Positions 1 through 7,357 of a DNA stretch of 30,605 nt are shown in pieces (position 1 is the first letter of the stretch; each line of letters begins with the position of its first letter). Under the pieces are notes generated by a model that ran no database searches, was not told the DNA's origin, and saw only the letters and a program-made list of their open reading frames with translations. Where the stretch lies: IMG/VR virus record IMGVR_UViG_3300041809_003448, positions 1-30,605 of that record. One strand, given 5' to 3'. The stretch is from a virus. A program made the translations under genes and the position numbers.

Positions 1-936
1 CGCTTTTCCGTCCCAGCCCCAGGCCGCGTCGGGCCACCTGTCGCCGGGCGCCAGTTCCGAGGCCGATGCCTGGAGACACGCACTCGGCGAACTCAGCCGC
101 TCCCCCACCCACGCGAATACGGGCACGCTGACCGCGTTGCCGACCAGCTTCCAACGTCTGCCGAGGGACCTGGCCCCAAGCTGCTCGACAGGCCGAGTCC
201 AGTCCGCCGGGAAACCTTGCATGCGCTCGGCGTCGCGAATGTCGGGAGTCACGAGTCTGCCGTCGGGCATGAGGATCGCGGGAGGTGACGGTATGCCAAT
301 GGTCGACCCCCCCTTCAACGTCGGCACCGCGTCGATCGCCCAGCCGAGTCCGCGCAGGCCCTCGGTCCAGTAGAACCCGCATGCCCACCCGTTCGGCGAG
401 TCTGGTTCCGGCTCGCCTTCTTCGTCAGCCATGAGCACCTGGCGTGGGTCGCCATCGCGTGCCGCAACCATGATCACGCGCCTGCGTCGTTGAGGAAGGC
501 CGAACGCTCGCGTGTCGACGATCCTGTACGCCCACGCATACCCAAGCTCGCCCAGCGAGTCAGTGAGAAAGCGCATGGCCAGCCCACGATCGAGTTGCAG
601 CATGAAAGGCACGTTCTCAAGCAGAAGCCAGGGAGGCCTCCGGCTGCGCACTAGGCGGAACAACTCTGACACGAGACCTGAGTTCCCGCCGGCGATGCCA
701 GCCGTCTTGCCGGCTTGGCTCAGATCCTGACAAGGGAAGCCGCCGGCCACCAAGTCGACATCGGGAAGGTCGCGCAGAATGCGCACGTCTTCGCTGATTG
801 GAGTCCCAGGGAAGCGTTCGGCTAGAACCACTTGCGCAGCTTCCGCAACCTCGCATAACAGCTCGGTCTCGTGACCAGCGGCATGCAGCCCGAGTTCGAT
901 GCCACCGATTCCCGCGAAGAGTCCGGCCACTTTCAA
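1..936 (-). CDS. DNA (cytosine-5) methyltransferase, 3' end beyond window
   Basis: Reading the minus strand from a TTG at 936 gives 312 open codons that run off the left edge, so the gene is partial. It should transfer a methyl group from S-adenosylmethionine to C5 of cytosine in a specific DNA site. The standard motif order is visible: motif I FAGIGG near residues 7-12, motif IV GGFPCQDLS with the catalytic Cys near residue 69, motif VI ENV, motif VIII QRRRRV, then a target-recognition region, motif IX (RMQGFP) and motif X (GNAVSVPV). An in-frame TAG lies four codons upstream of the TTG, so the start is TTG 936 or GTG 930; neither has a good Shine-Dalgarno. It may be a phage self-protection enzyme or half of a restriction-modification pair. 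No restriction gene is visible here. Confidence 0.93.
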   Translation of the reverse strand, partial: MKVAGLFAGIGGIELGLHAAGHETELLCEVAEAAQVVLAERFPGTPISEDVRILRDLPDVDLVAGGFPCQDLSQAGKTAGIAGGNSGLVSELFRLVRSRRPPWLLLENVPFMLQLDRGLAMRFLTDSLGELGYAWAYRIVDTRAFGLPQRRRRVIMVAARDGDPRQVLMADEEGEPEPDSPNGWACGFYWTEGLRGLGWAIDAVPTLKGGSTIGIPSPPAILMPDGRLVTPDIRDAERMQGFPADWTRPVEQLGARSLGRRWKLVGNAVSVPVFAWVGERLSSPSACLQASASELAPGDRWPDAAWGWDGKA

Positions 937-1200
937 GGCACGGCCCCGCTAAGGCATCGGTGCTCGATGTGGACAGCCGCGAGGTTCACACTCAGAAGGC
1001 TATCAGTCGGCCCGGTCGGACTCCAGACCGCTGGTCGGAATCCCTGGGCGTGAGAGGCGCGTCCGCAGTCAGGGTGGGGCGGGTCAATCACTGCCATGCG
1101 CGACCCCGACCCTGCCCGCCCTGCGCCCGCGCGAAATCCCGAATCTGGGGTTTTCGCGGCGTGACGAGTTCAGTCCCCCCCGTGTGACGGGTTTTCGGGG
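937..1200. other. Intergenic region, no gene seen
   Basis: About 260 bases lie between the divergent upstream side of the methyltransferase and the 3' end of the first lipoprotein. I see no convincing protein or tRNA gene. The right half (1147-1200) is rich in short repeats: GGGTTTTCG occurs at both ends of it, and two related copies of a GTGACGRGTT sequence flank a C7 run. These repeats recur on the other side of the lipoprotein gene. Confidence 0.5.
1171..1194 (+). repeat. Direct repeat, left copy, flanking lipoprotein 1
   Basis: CAGTCCCCCCCG followed after 2 bases by TGACGGGTTT. The same two blocks, separated by 5 bases, lie at 1868-1894 on the far side of the lipoprotein gene. A further imperfect copy, GCGGCGTGACGAGTT, lies just left at 1156-1170 and matches 14 of 15 bases with 1879-1893. 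Confidence 0.75.
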
Positions 1201-1779
1201 TTAGCTCGCGTTTCCCGGCCGACCGTCGAGCTTGATCGCCAGGCAGTAGAACCTCAACGTCGGATGCTGACGGCTGCTCTGTAACGTGAGGCGCAGGTCG
1301 CCGATGCCGCCGCCCGATTCGGAGGGGGCGGTCCCGATGAAGTACTCCTGCTCCCAGCAGTCGGACGTGGAGCCGTCGGCCCACACCGGCGTTCCCCCCC
1401 ACGCGGTCCCCGAAGCGACGGCACGTTTCGGAAGCTCCGACTCCCCCTCCTGCGAGGCCACGGACGCGGCCTTAATGTCGCAACTGAGCGAGATCGTCCT
1501 TCCCGAGACTTGAACAGCGATAGAGCCCGGCTTGCTCATCTCTACGAAATGTACCTGCTGGAGCGGCGTCGCTCGCCCATGGGATATGGCCTCCAGCAAG
1601 ACGGTCCCGCTCTGGGCGCCTGTCGGCACGAGTTGGAAGACGCTGACGGTGCTCGTCGCGAACTGGAGCTGCGGGCCGACGTTAACGGACATGGGGGCCT
1701 GACTCTGCTGAGCGTGACCCCCGCACGCAGCGAGCGCGCCACACGCAAGGAACACTAGGCACAGCGCCAGTGACTTCAT
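1201..1779 (-). CDS. Small secreted lipoprotein (phage cargo gene)
   Basis: 192 aa from ATG 1779. I chose this start because it opens a classical signal peptide: MKS, a hydrophobic stretch, then the lipobox LAAC with the lipidated Cys at residue 19. A longer frame exists upstream but would bury the signal. The mature part is about 170 aa, polar, with three further Cys (SLSC, SDCW, FYC) that could form disulfides. I do not recognise a domain. It is transcribed against the head genes and is bracketed by direct repeats, which marks it as an inserted cargo (moron) gene. Surface lipoproteins of prophages sometimes block superinfecting phages (known examples are TP-J34 Ltp and T5 Llp). That role is only a guess here, as no similarity to those proteins was tested. 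Confidence 0.8.
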   Translation of the reverse strand: MKSLALCLVFLACGALAACGGHAQQSQAPMSVNVGPQLQFATSTVSVFQLVPTGAQSGTVLLEAISHGRATPLQQVHFVEMSKPGSIAVQVSGRTISLSCDIKAASVASQEGESELPKRAVASGTAWGGTPVWADGSTSDCWEQEYFIGTAPSESGGGIGDLRLTLQSSRQHPTLRFYCLAIKLDGRPGNAS

Positions 1780-1867
1780 CGACCGCCCCCACGTCAAAGA
1801 CACGCCCTCAGATCGCCGCCATACTACACCCCCCACACGCCCTTACGCAGTCGCCTCCGAAGTCGCA

Positions 1868-1894
1868 CAGTCCCCCCCGCGGCGTGACGGGTTT
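1868..1894 (+). repeat. Direct repeat, right copy, flanking lipoprotein 1
   Basis: CAGTCCCCCCCG, 5 bases (CGGCG), then TGACGGGTTT. It pairs with the copy at 1171-1194. Its right half is also one member of the dispersed GGCGTGACGG motif and ends about 8 bases before the ATG at 1909. Confidence 0.75.
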
Positions 1895-1908
1895 CTCATG
1901 ATGCGGGC

Positions 1909-2256
1909 ATGGTCACTTGTGTTCACTGCCATGGGCCGCTTCCGGCGCGGCGGTCGCGCGGGCCAGCGCCATCCTATTGCTCGGCTCGCTGCCGCCAGAC
2001 GGCGTACCTCGCGCGTCGCCGCGAACACGCCGACCTCGCCCTCGTCGGCATCGAGCTCCCGCCAACGACTATCCCGGCGCTGCGCCCGGCGGACACCGAC
2101 TCCCAGGTCGCGCAAGCCATCCTCGACGGGCGCGGCGTCGCCGGCGCCTTTGTCCGCCTGGGGCGCGAGGCGCGCATCGAGTTCGCCTGGCGCTGCGGCA
2201 AGGTCGGCGAAGCGATGCTCGACGCCATGGATCGCTACTTCCCGGAGGTACGTTGA
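1909..2256 (+). CDS. Small zinc-ribbon protein
   Basis: 115 aa. The N-terminus has a four-Cys cluster (CVHC at residues 4-7 and a second pair in YCSARCRQTAY) followed by basic residues. This pattern is common in small actinobacterial and phage proteins that bind zinc and probably nucleic acid. The rest is Ala-rich helix with no known domain. The stop TGA overlaps the ATG of the ParB-methyltransferase by one base, so the two are co-translated and it may be an accessory to that enzyme (inference). It is the first plus-strand gene of the packaging operon and starts just after a GGCGTGACGG motif. Confidence 0.75.
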   Translation: MVTCVHCHGPLPARRSRGPAPSYCSARCRQTAYLARRREHADLALVGIELPPTTIPALRPADTDSQVAQAILDGRGVAGAFVRLGREARIEFAWRCGKVGEAMLDAMDRYFPEVR

Positions 2257-3524
2257 TGTCGCTGACCTTGGAGACCGTGCCGGTGGGCGCGCTGTCGCTC
2301 GACCCCGCCAACGCGCGCAAGCACGGCACGCGCAACATCGACGCGATCGCCGGCAGCCTGCGCCAGTTCGGCCAGCGCCGGCCGCTGGTCTGTCGGCGCG
2401 CCGGCGGGGCGACCATGGTCATCGCCGGCAACGGCACGCTCGAGGCGGCGCGCTCGCTGGGCTGGACCGAGGTGGTCATCACCGTCGTGCCCGACGACTG
2501 GACCGCCGAGCAGGCGAAGGCGTACGCGCTCGCCGACAACCGCACCGCGGAGCTCGCCACGTGGGACGAGGGCGTCCTGGCCGAGCAGCTCGGCGACTTG
2601 GACGCGCTCGGCTTCGACCTCAACAGCATCGGCTTCGACGGGCTGCCGGCGCTCGACCTCGCCGCCGGCGCCGACGACGTGGGCGAGGTCCCGCTCGACC
2701 CGGTCTCGGCGCCGGGCGACCTGTGGGTCTGCGGTCCGCACCGCGTCATCTGCGGATCTGCCACGGACGCCGCGGCGGTGGCGCGGCTGTTCGGCGACGA
2801 CCGCTGCCAGTTGGTCCTCACCGACCCGCCGTATGGCGTGGCCTACTCGTCCGGGGGCCATCGGGCGATCGCCGGCGACGACACCTCGGACGCCGAGCTC
2901 GAGGCGCTCGTGCGCGGCTCGCTCACCCTCGCCGGCGCGCACGCCGAGGAGGGCTCCGGGATCTACCTCTTTCACTCCGACTCCAAGCGCACGGTCTTCG
3001 AGGCGGCGCTGGCGCGCTCCGGCTTTGCCGTCCACCAGACGCTCGTGTGGGTCAAGCAGCGCATCGTGCTCGGTCGGCTCGACTACCAGTCGCAGCACGA
3101 GCCCATCCTCTACGGCTGGAGGGTCGGCTCGCGCCATGCCTGGTACGGCGCGCGCCGGCGCTCGGCCCTGGTGGCCGACGAGGCGCCCGACCTCGGGCGC
3201 CTGACCGGCGAGGAGGCGCTCGAGCTCCTGCGCGATCTCTACTCAGCCACCACGGTCGTCCGCCACGACCGGCCGGCCAAGTCCACCGAGCATCCCACCA
3301 TGAAGCCGGTCGGTCTGCTGGCGCGCTTCGTCGTCAACTCGTCCAAGAAGGGCGAGCTTATCTACGACCCGTTCCTGGGCTCGGGCTCGACGCTCATCGC
3401 CGCCGAGACCCAGGGCCGGCGCTGTCTGGGCTGCGAGCTCGACCCGGGCTACGTCGACGTCATCGTGCGGCGCTGGGAGAAGGCGACCGGGGGCAAGGCG
3501 GTGCTCGAGCGTGGCGAAGGGTAG
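2256..3524 (+). CDS. ParB-domain DNA methyltransferase (DPPY type)
   Basis: 422 aa. The N-terminal ~120 residues are a ParB/Srx-like domain (LDPANARKH, then GNGTLEAARSLG, then ALADNRTAE), which normally contacts DNA. The rest is an N6-adenine or N4-cytosine methyltransferase. The catalytic motif IV DPPY is at about residues 190-193, and the cofactor-binding FLGSGST is at about 373-379, so catalytic motif precedes cofactor motif, as in beta-class enzymes. TMKP near the C-terminus is also typical of the family. The ATG overlaps the previous stop. Such fusions sit next to terminase genes in many phages and probably modify the phage DNA before packaging. Whether the target is A or C cannot be told from DPPY alone. 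Confidence 0.92.
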   Translation: MSLTLETVPVGALSLDPANARKHGTRNIDAIAGSLRQFGQRRPLVCRRAGGATMVIAGNGTLEAARSLGWTEVVITVVPDDWTAEQAKAYALADNRTAELATWDEGVLAEQLGDLDALGFDLNSIGFDGLPALDLAAGADDVGEVPLDPVSAPGDLWVCGPHRVICGSATDAAAVARLFGDDRCQLVLTDPPYGVAYSSGGHRAIAGDDTSDAELEALVRGSLTLAGAHAEEGSGIYLFHSDSKRTVFEAALARSGFAVHQTLVWVKQRIVLGRLDYQSQHEPILYGWRVGSRHAWYGARRRSALVADEAPDLGRLTGEEALELLRDLYSATTVVRHDRPAKSTEHPTMKPVGLLARFVVNSSKKGELIYDPFLGSGSTLIAAETQGRRCLGCELDPGYVDVIVRRWEKATGGKAVLERGEG

Positions 3525-4014
3525 ACCGCCGGATCCCGGTCGTGAGCGCCGTGGCACAGGCAACCGAGCGACCGTCGGTAAGGCCAAGGCGGCGACGGGT
3601 CGCGCTCTGCCGGCGCCGGCCGCGGTGGTGGAGGCCGAGCCGCCGGCCGACCTGCCGGCCGCGGTCGCGCCGCTGTGGGGCGCCTGCGTTGCCGAGATGG
3701 CCGCCAACCGTCACCTGCGCGCGCCCGACCTCATCCTGCTCAAGGCTTACTGCGAGGCGATCTCGCTCCACGAGGAGTCCTCGGCGCAGATTCACCGGCT
3801 CGGCGTGCTGGTCTCCGGTCCCCAAGGGCCCATGGTCAACCCGCTCATCCGGGTGCAGAAGGACGCCGCCGCCACCATGCGCCAGCTGGCCGACGTGCTC
3901 GGCTTGAACCCGATGGCGCGGATCCGCGCCGGCCTGCAGGAGGTCGCCGGCGCCAGCCTCGTGCTCGGGATCCGCGACCGCCTGGTCGGCGAGATCGTGA
4001 AGGGCGCCAAGTGA
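3511..4014 (+). CDS. terS: Terminase small subunit, P27 family
   Basis: 167 aa, GTG start, overlapping the methyltransferase by 14 bases. It recognises the phage DNA and loads the packaging motor. Family features are the basic GRPPDPG N-terminus, a Pro/Ala linker, LPAAVAPLWG, a helical core with DLILLKAYCEA, the GPQGPMVNP segment and the C-terminal LGLNPMARIR. Length matches the family. It stands a few hundred bases upstream of the large subunit, with an HNH gene between. That arrangement is typical of HK97-like phages in which an HNH nuclease assists terminase. Confidence 0.9.
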   Translation: MAKGRPPDPGRERRGTGNRATVGKAKAATGRALPAPAAVVEAEPPADLPAAVAPLWGACVAEMAANRHLRAPDLILLKAYCEAISLHEESSAQIHRLGVLVSGPQGPMVNPLIRVQKDAAATMRQLADVLGLNPMARIRAGLQEVAGASLVLGIRDRLVGEIVKGAK

Positions 4015-4295
4015 GCCGCGCTCGGCTCTACATCTCCGTCGTGGCCGACGTACTCGAGGCGCGCGACTTTTGCTGCGAGTCCTGCGGGGCGCCGAACATC
4101 GAGCACGTCCACCACATCATCCCGGTGTCGGAGACCGGCATCTGCTCAGAGCTCGCGCTCGAGCCGGCCAACATGATGGTGCTCTGCAACGACTGCCACG
4201 TGCTCTTCCACCCGGGCTCGCGCAACCGCAACATGTGGTGGCACATGCAGTTGGTCGCCGACGCGCGTGGGCGCTCCCTGGGCGGCTTCCGATGA
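4011..4295 (+). CDS. HNH endonuclease of the packaging module
   Basis: 94 aa, GTG start overlapping the terS stop (GTGA). It has the CxxC pair CESC, the HNH core VHHIIPVSE, then the Asn of NMMVLCNDCH with the second CxxC pair and final His. The two Cys pairs probably bind a structural zinc while the HH/N/H residues hold the catalytic metal. HNH proteins beside terminase genes are known to act with the terminase in specific DNA cleavage in several siphophages, and the position here fits that role. Confidence 0.9.
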   Translation: MSRARLYISVVADVLEARDFCCESCGAPNIEHVHHIIPVSETGICSELALEPANMMVLCNDCHVLFHPGSRNRNMWWHMQLVADARGRSLGGFR

Positions 4296-4597
4296 GCGAA
4301 CGCCCCAAGGCCGGCGAGCCGCCGGACCTCACCGCACCGACCGAGGTCTTGCGCTTCCTGCTGGGCGTCGAGTGCGAGCGGCTCGTGGTGGCGCTGTCGA
4401 TCGAGGCCAAGCGCGAGCTCGTCTTCCCGGAGACCACGGTCATCATCCGCGATATTGAGCGGCTCATGGCCGAGGTCGAGCGCCGGGACGCCGACGGCGC
4501 CGGCGGAGCTGCCGGCGCGCAAAAGGGAGACCCAGAGAAAACCGCGCAAAAGCTTTCCGGCTGGGCGCCGGCGGACCTCTCGAGTCTGGGGGACTGA
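4292..4597 (+). CDS. Small protein of unknown role, packaging operon
   Basis: 101 aa, ATG overlapping the HNH stop (ATGA). I do not recognise it. The middle (PTEVLRFLLGVECERLVVAL, then a helix with IERLMAEVERRDADG) is predicted mostly helical, and the tail is Gly/Ala/Lys rich. Position between HNH and large terminase, with tight translational coupling, suggests a packaging accessory, but nothing in the sequence proves it. Confidence 0.75.
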   Translation: MSERPKAGEPPDLTAPTEVLRFLLGVECERLVVALSIEAKRELVFPETTVIIRDIERLMAEVERRDADGAGGAAGAQKGDPEKTAQKLSGWAPADLSSLGD

Positions 4598-4600
4598 CCC

Positions 4601-6103
4601 ATGGCACGCCGCACCGTCCGCGAGCTCGAGCGCGAGCAGGCTAGTCGCCTCGCTTCGTCGGTCGTCGAGCTCTTCATGGCAGAACACCTGCGCTTCACCG
4701 GCGGCGCGCTCGCCGGCCGGCCGATGCGCCTGGCGCCGTTCCAGCGCGACCAGATCGTGCGGCCGATCTTCGGCACGCTCGACGCCAAGGGCCGGCGCGT
4801 CTACCGCGAGGCACTTGTCGGGCTGCCGCGCTGGGGCGGCAAGTCGCAGCTCTCGGCGGCGCTCGGGCTCACGCTCATGTACACCGAGCCGACCTTCGAG
4901 GGCGAGTACTACGTCGTGGCGACCACGCGCTCCCAGGCCGGCATCGTCTTCGAGAAGGCCAAGCGCATGGTGCTCATGGACGATCTCCTGCGCGGCATCA
5001 CGCGGGTCTACCGCTCGGTGCTCGAGATCCAGGAGACCGGCGCGCTGTTCCGCGTGCTGCCGTGGGACGCCGACACCGCCCAGGGCTATCACCCGACGGC
5101 GGCGATCATTGACGAGTACCACGTGCACCGCGACGCATCAATGCGCGAGGCGCTCATCTCGGGCATGGTCGGCGTCGAGCAGGGGCTGCTCATCACGATC
5201 TCGACCGCCGGGCCGGAGCGCCGCGGTCCGCTGTGGGACCTACTGCGCGACATGCTCGGCGAGCCGGGGCCGCACGTCGGGCCGGCGCGTCGGGATCCGC
5301 GCGCCTACGTCTACTGGGCGGGCGCCGGCGCAGACGACGACGGGCACGACCCCAAGGTATGGCGCGCCGCCAACCCGCACCGCTGGGTCACGGCGCGCAT
5401 GCTGCGCGACCAGCACCGCACGCTGCCGTTCCCGGTCTTCGAGCGGCTCCATCTCAACCGCTTCCCGTCGAGCGGCACGAGCCGCGCCTACCCGGCCGAC
5501 CTCTGGGATCCCGGCTCGGCGCTGCCGAGCTTCGACGAAGACTCACCGACCATGCTGGCGCTCGACGCCTCGTGGACGCGCGACTCGACGGCGCTCGTGG
5601 TCGACCAGCGCTCGCCGGCCGGCCTGCACAACGTCGAGTGCTACATCTGGCGCAAGGACGGCGCCATGGGTCACATCGACCACGAGGCCGTCGAGGCCAA
5701 GATCGTCGAGCTCTGTCGGGAGCTCAACGTCGTGCGGGTGGGCTGCGACCCGAACTACTTCACGCGGTCGATGCTCCGCCTGGAGCACGACTTCAAGGTG
5801 CCCATCGAGGAGTTCCCGCAGGAGAACAAGCGCATGAGCTCGGCGGCCATGACGCTGTTCGACGTGCTGCAGGAAGGGCGCCTGGCGCACGGCGGCGACC
5901 GCCGGTTGCGCTCGCAGGTGCTCAACGCCGGCGTGAAGGCGACTCCCTACGGCTGGCGCCTGACCAAGGTCACCGACGACGCCAAGATCGATGCCGCGGT
6001 GGCGCTGGCCATGGCGGTCTACCTGGCCGAGTCGGAGGCCGACGCCTTCGCGCCGTCGTTTGCGCGGACAGGTGGGGTGTGGAGCATCCCGCTGGGGCGC
6101 TAG
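4601..6103 (+). CDS. terL: Terminase large subunit
   Basis: 500 aa. ATPase motor and headful or cos nuclease that pumps DNA into the prohead. The N-terminal ATPase has a degenerate Walker A LPRWGGKS at residues 75-82, Walker B ending in IIDEYHVH (Asp171, Glu172) and a motif III-like ITISTAG near 199-204. The C-terminal RNase H-like nuclease shows LDASWTRDST (Asp322), GCDPNYF (Asp383) and DDAKIDAAVALAMA (Asp464), the three acidic metal ligands. Length is normal. It is the last gene of the packaging operon: the next gene is on the opposite strand and convergent. Confidence 0.95.
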   Translation: MARRTVRELEREQASRLASSVVELFMAEHLRFTGGALAGRPMRLAPFQRDQIVRPIFGTLDAKGRRVYREALVGLPRWGGKSQLSAALGLTLMYTEPTFEGEYYVVATTRSQAGIVFEKAKRMVLMDDLLRGITRVYRSVLEIQETGALFRVLPWDADTAQGYHPTAAIIDEYHVHRDASMREALISGMVGVEQGLLITISTAGPERRGPLWDLLRDMLGEPGPHVGPARRDPRAYVYWAGAGADDDGHDPKVWRAANPHRWVTARMLRDQHRTLPFPVFERLHLNRFPSSGTSRAYPADLWDPGSALPSFDEDSPTMLALDASWTRDSTALVVDQRSPAGLHNVECYIWRKDGAMGHIDHEAVEAKIVELCRELNVVRVGCDPNYFTRSMLRLEHDFKVPIEEFPQENKRMSSAAMTLFDVLQEGRLAHGGDRRLRSQVLNAGVKATPYGWRLTKVTDDAKIDAAVALAMAVYLAESEADAFAPSFARTGGVWSIPLGR

Positions 6104-6149
6104 GTGATTCTGCGGACCCCGGCAGACAATCAGCAGCTGTGGCCGGGAG

Positions 6150-7238
6150 CTACTGGCCCGGGAGCTTCTGCTTGGTCCACGTCTCACCGCCGCTTGTGGT
6201 GGCCAGCAAGACGCTGCTCACGAAGTTGCCGTTGCCGTCGTCGGTCTCGCCCGCAATCCAGCCGTGGCGCGCGTCCGCGAACGAGACGCTCCCGAGCCAG
6301 GCAGCCGTGGCGGAGCGCTGCTGCTGCCAGGTCCGCCCACCGTTTGAGGTGGCGAGGATCAAACCGTCCCCGCCGACTGCCCAGACGCGTTTGGCATCGA
6401 CGACGGCGACGCTGACGAGGTTGTGGGCCCAGTTGGTGGAGCTGTAGGGGATTGGGAAGGTGCGATTCAACTGCCTCATCCAGGTGGCGCCCCCGTCAGT
6501 GGTCGCGAAGATGGTGGCGCGCTCCCCAAGGAAATCCGTGCCCACCGCCCAGCCGTCGCGAGGGTTGGCGAACGCGATGTCCTCGATGTCTGAGTAGCCG
6601 GGGAGGGACTCCTTCTTCCACGTGGCGCCGCCGTCGGTCGTGGCGAAGATGTGCCTGTGGCCGGAGACGCCTTCGGCGATCCAACCTTGTCTGGTATTCA
6701 GGAAGAAGGGCGCGAAGGGGGCCTCTCCGGGCGCAGGCCGCTTGGTCCAGGTGGCACCACCGTCGGTCGTGGTGAGCAGATGAGGAGCGCCTCCCCCCCA
6801 ACCCCAGGTGCCGACCGCCCAGCCGTGGTCTGCATCGATGAACTCGAGGTCGGCAAGGCCCACAACGCCTGAATACTGCTTCACCCAGCGAGCGCCGCCG
6901 TCGGTGGTCGCCAGAATGAAGCTGCGATTCAGCGTCTCGCTCAGCACCCAGCCGTCCTTTGCGTTGACGAAGGCGACCGCGTCGGGAATCCCGGCCGCAG
7001 CCATCCTCCAGGTCTCCCATGTCGCGCCGCCGTCGTGAGTGGTGAGCACGACGCCGTTGCGGTAGGGGCCGCCGCCGTGTGCGTATTGGCCAGCGATGCA
7101 ACCACAGCTGGGGTTTGCGAAGCTGACGTCCTGGAGGCTCATGGTCTTGGTGGAGTATGAGGCGGCGCACCCGGCGAGCAGCAGGGCGGCGGCCAGAACG
7201 CCAAGGGCTCTCCCAATGCCGGCAGCAACTCCTTTCAT
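6150..7238 (-). CDS. Lipoprotein with Asp-box (BNR/Ycf48-like) repeats
   Basis: 362 aa from ATG 7238, chosen because it begins a signal peptide with lipobox LAGC (Cys24). The body has about seven repeats of the type TTDGGATW, each followed by a GWAVG- or GWIAG-like segment 20-40 residues later. This is the Asp-box signature of a seven-bladed beta-propeller such as Ycf48 or BNR proteins, so an exported, membrane-anchored propeller is likely. On the minus strand a TATAGT hexamer ends six bases before the ATG, which fits a leaderless promoter. It sits between terL and the portal gene and faces the other way, so it is almost certainly acquired cargo. Ligand and purpose are unknown. Confidence 0.85.
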   Translation of the reverse strand: MKGVAAGIGRALGVLAAALLLAGCAASYSTKTMSLQDVSFANPSCGCIAGQYAHGGGPYRNGVVLTTHDGGATWETWRMAAAGIPDAVAFVNAKDGWVLSETLNRSFILATTDGGARWVKQYSGVVGLADLEFIDADHGWAVGTWGWGGGAPHLLTTTDGGATWTKRPAPGEAPFAPFFLNTRQGWIAEGVSGHRHIFATTDGGATWKKESLPGYSDIEDIAFANPRDGWAVGTDFLGERATIFATTDGGATWMRQLNRTFPIPYSSTNWAHNLVSVAVVDAKRVWAVGGDGLILATSNGGRTWQQQRSATAAWLGSVSFADARHGWIAGETDDGNGNFVSSVLLATTSGGETWTKQKLPGQ

Positions 7239-7357
7239 ACTGGCACTATAGTCCCATCGCCCACCTGCTGGGCATGAAGAGCAAGTCCAAGGCATCCCGC
7301 TCGGCTGAAGGCGTGACGGCATTTTCATGCTAGGGCCGTCGATCGGCTCGAGGTGAG
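7239..7357. promoter_or_regulatory. Divergent region between lipoprotein 2 and portal
   Basis: 119 bases separate the two divergent genes. On the minus strand TATAGT (about 7245-7250) stands six bases before the lipoprotein ATG, as expected for leaderless transcription. I could not find a good -35 element at 17-bp spacing. On the plus strand the GGCGTGACGG motif (7310-7330) lies about 28 bases before the portal start. A promoter for the head operon is plausible here but not clearly visible. Confidence 0.35.

Noticed and set aside
1000-1060. Possible tRNA-like sequence in the gap after the cytosine methyltransferase
   Set aside because: No acceptor stem, T-loop or anticodon arm could be formed at correct spacing.
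2069-3825. Long minus-strand open frames opposite the methyltransferase and terminase genes
   Set aside because: Their translations are mirror images of the codon pattern of the true genes, with no recognisable domains.
1898-3907. A long Arg/Ala-rich open frame overlapping the methyltransferase and small terminase genes
   Set aside because: Low-complexity translation in a shifted frame of two clearly recognised genes; typical by-product of GC-rich coding DNA.
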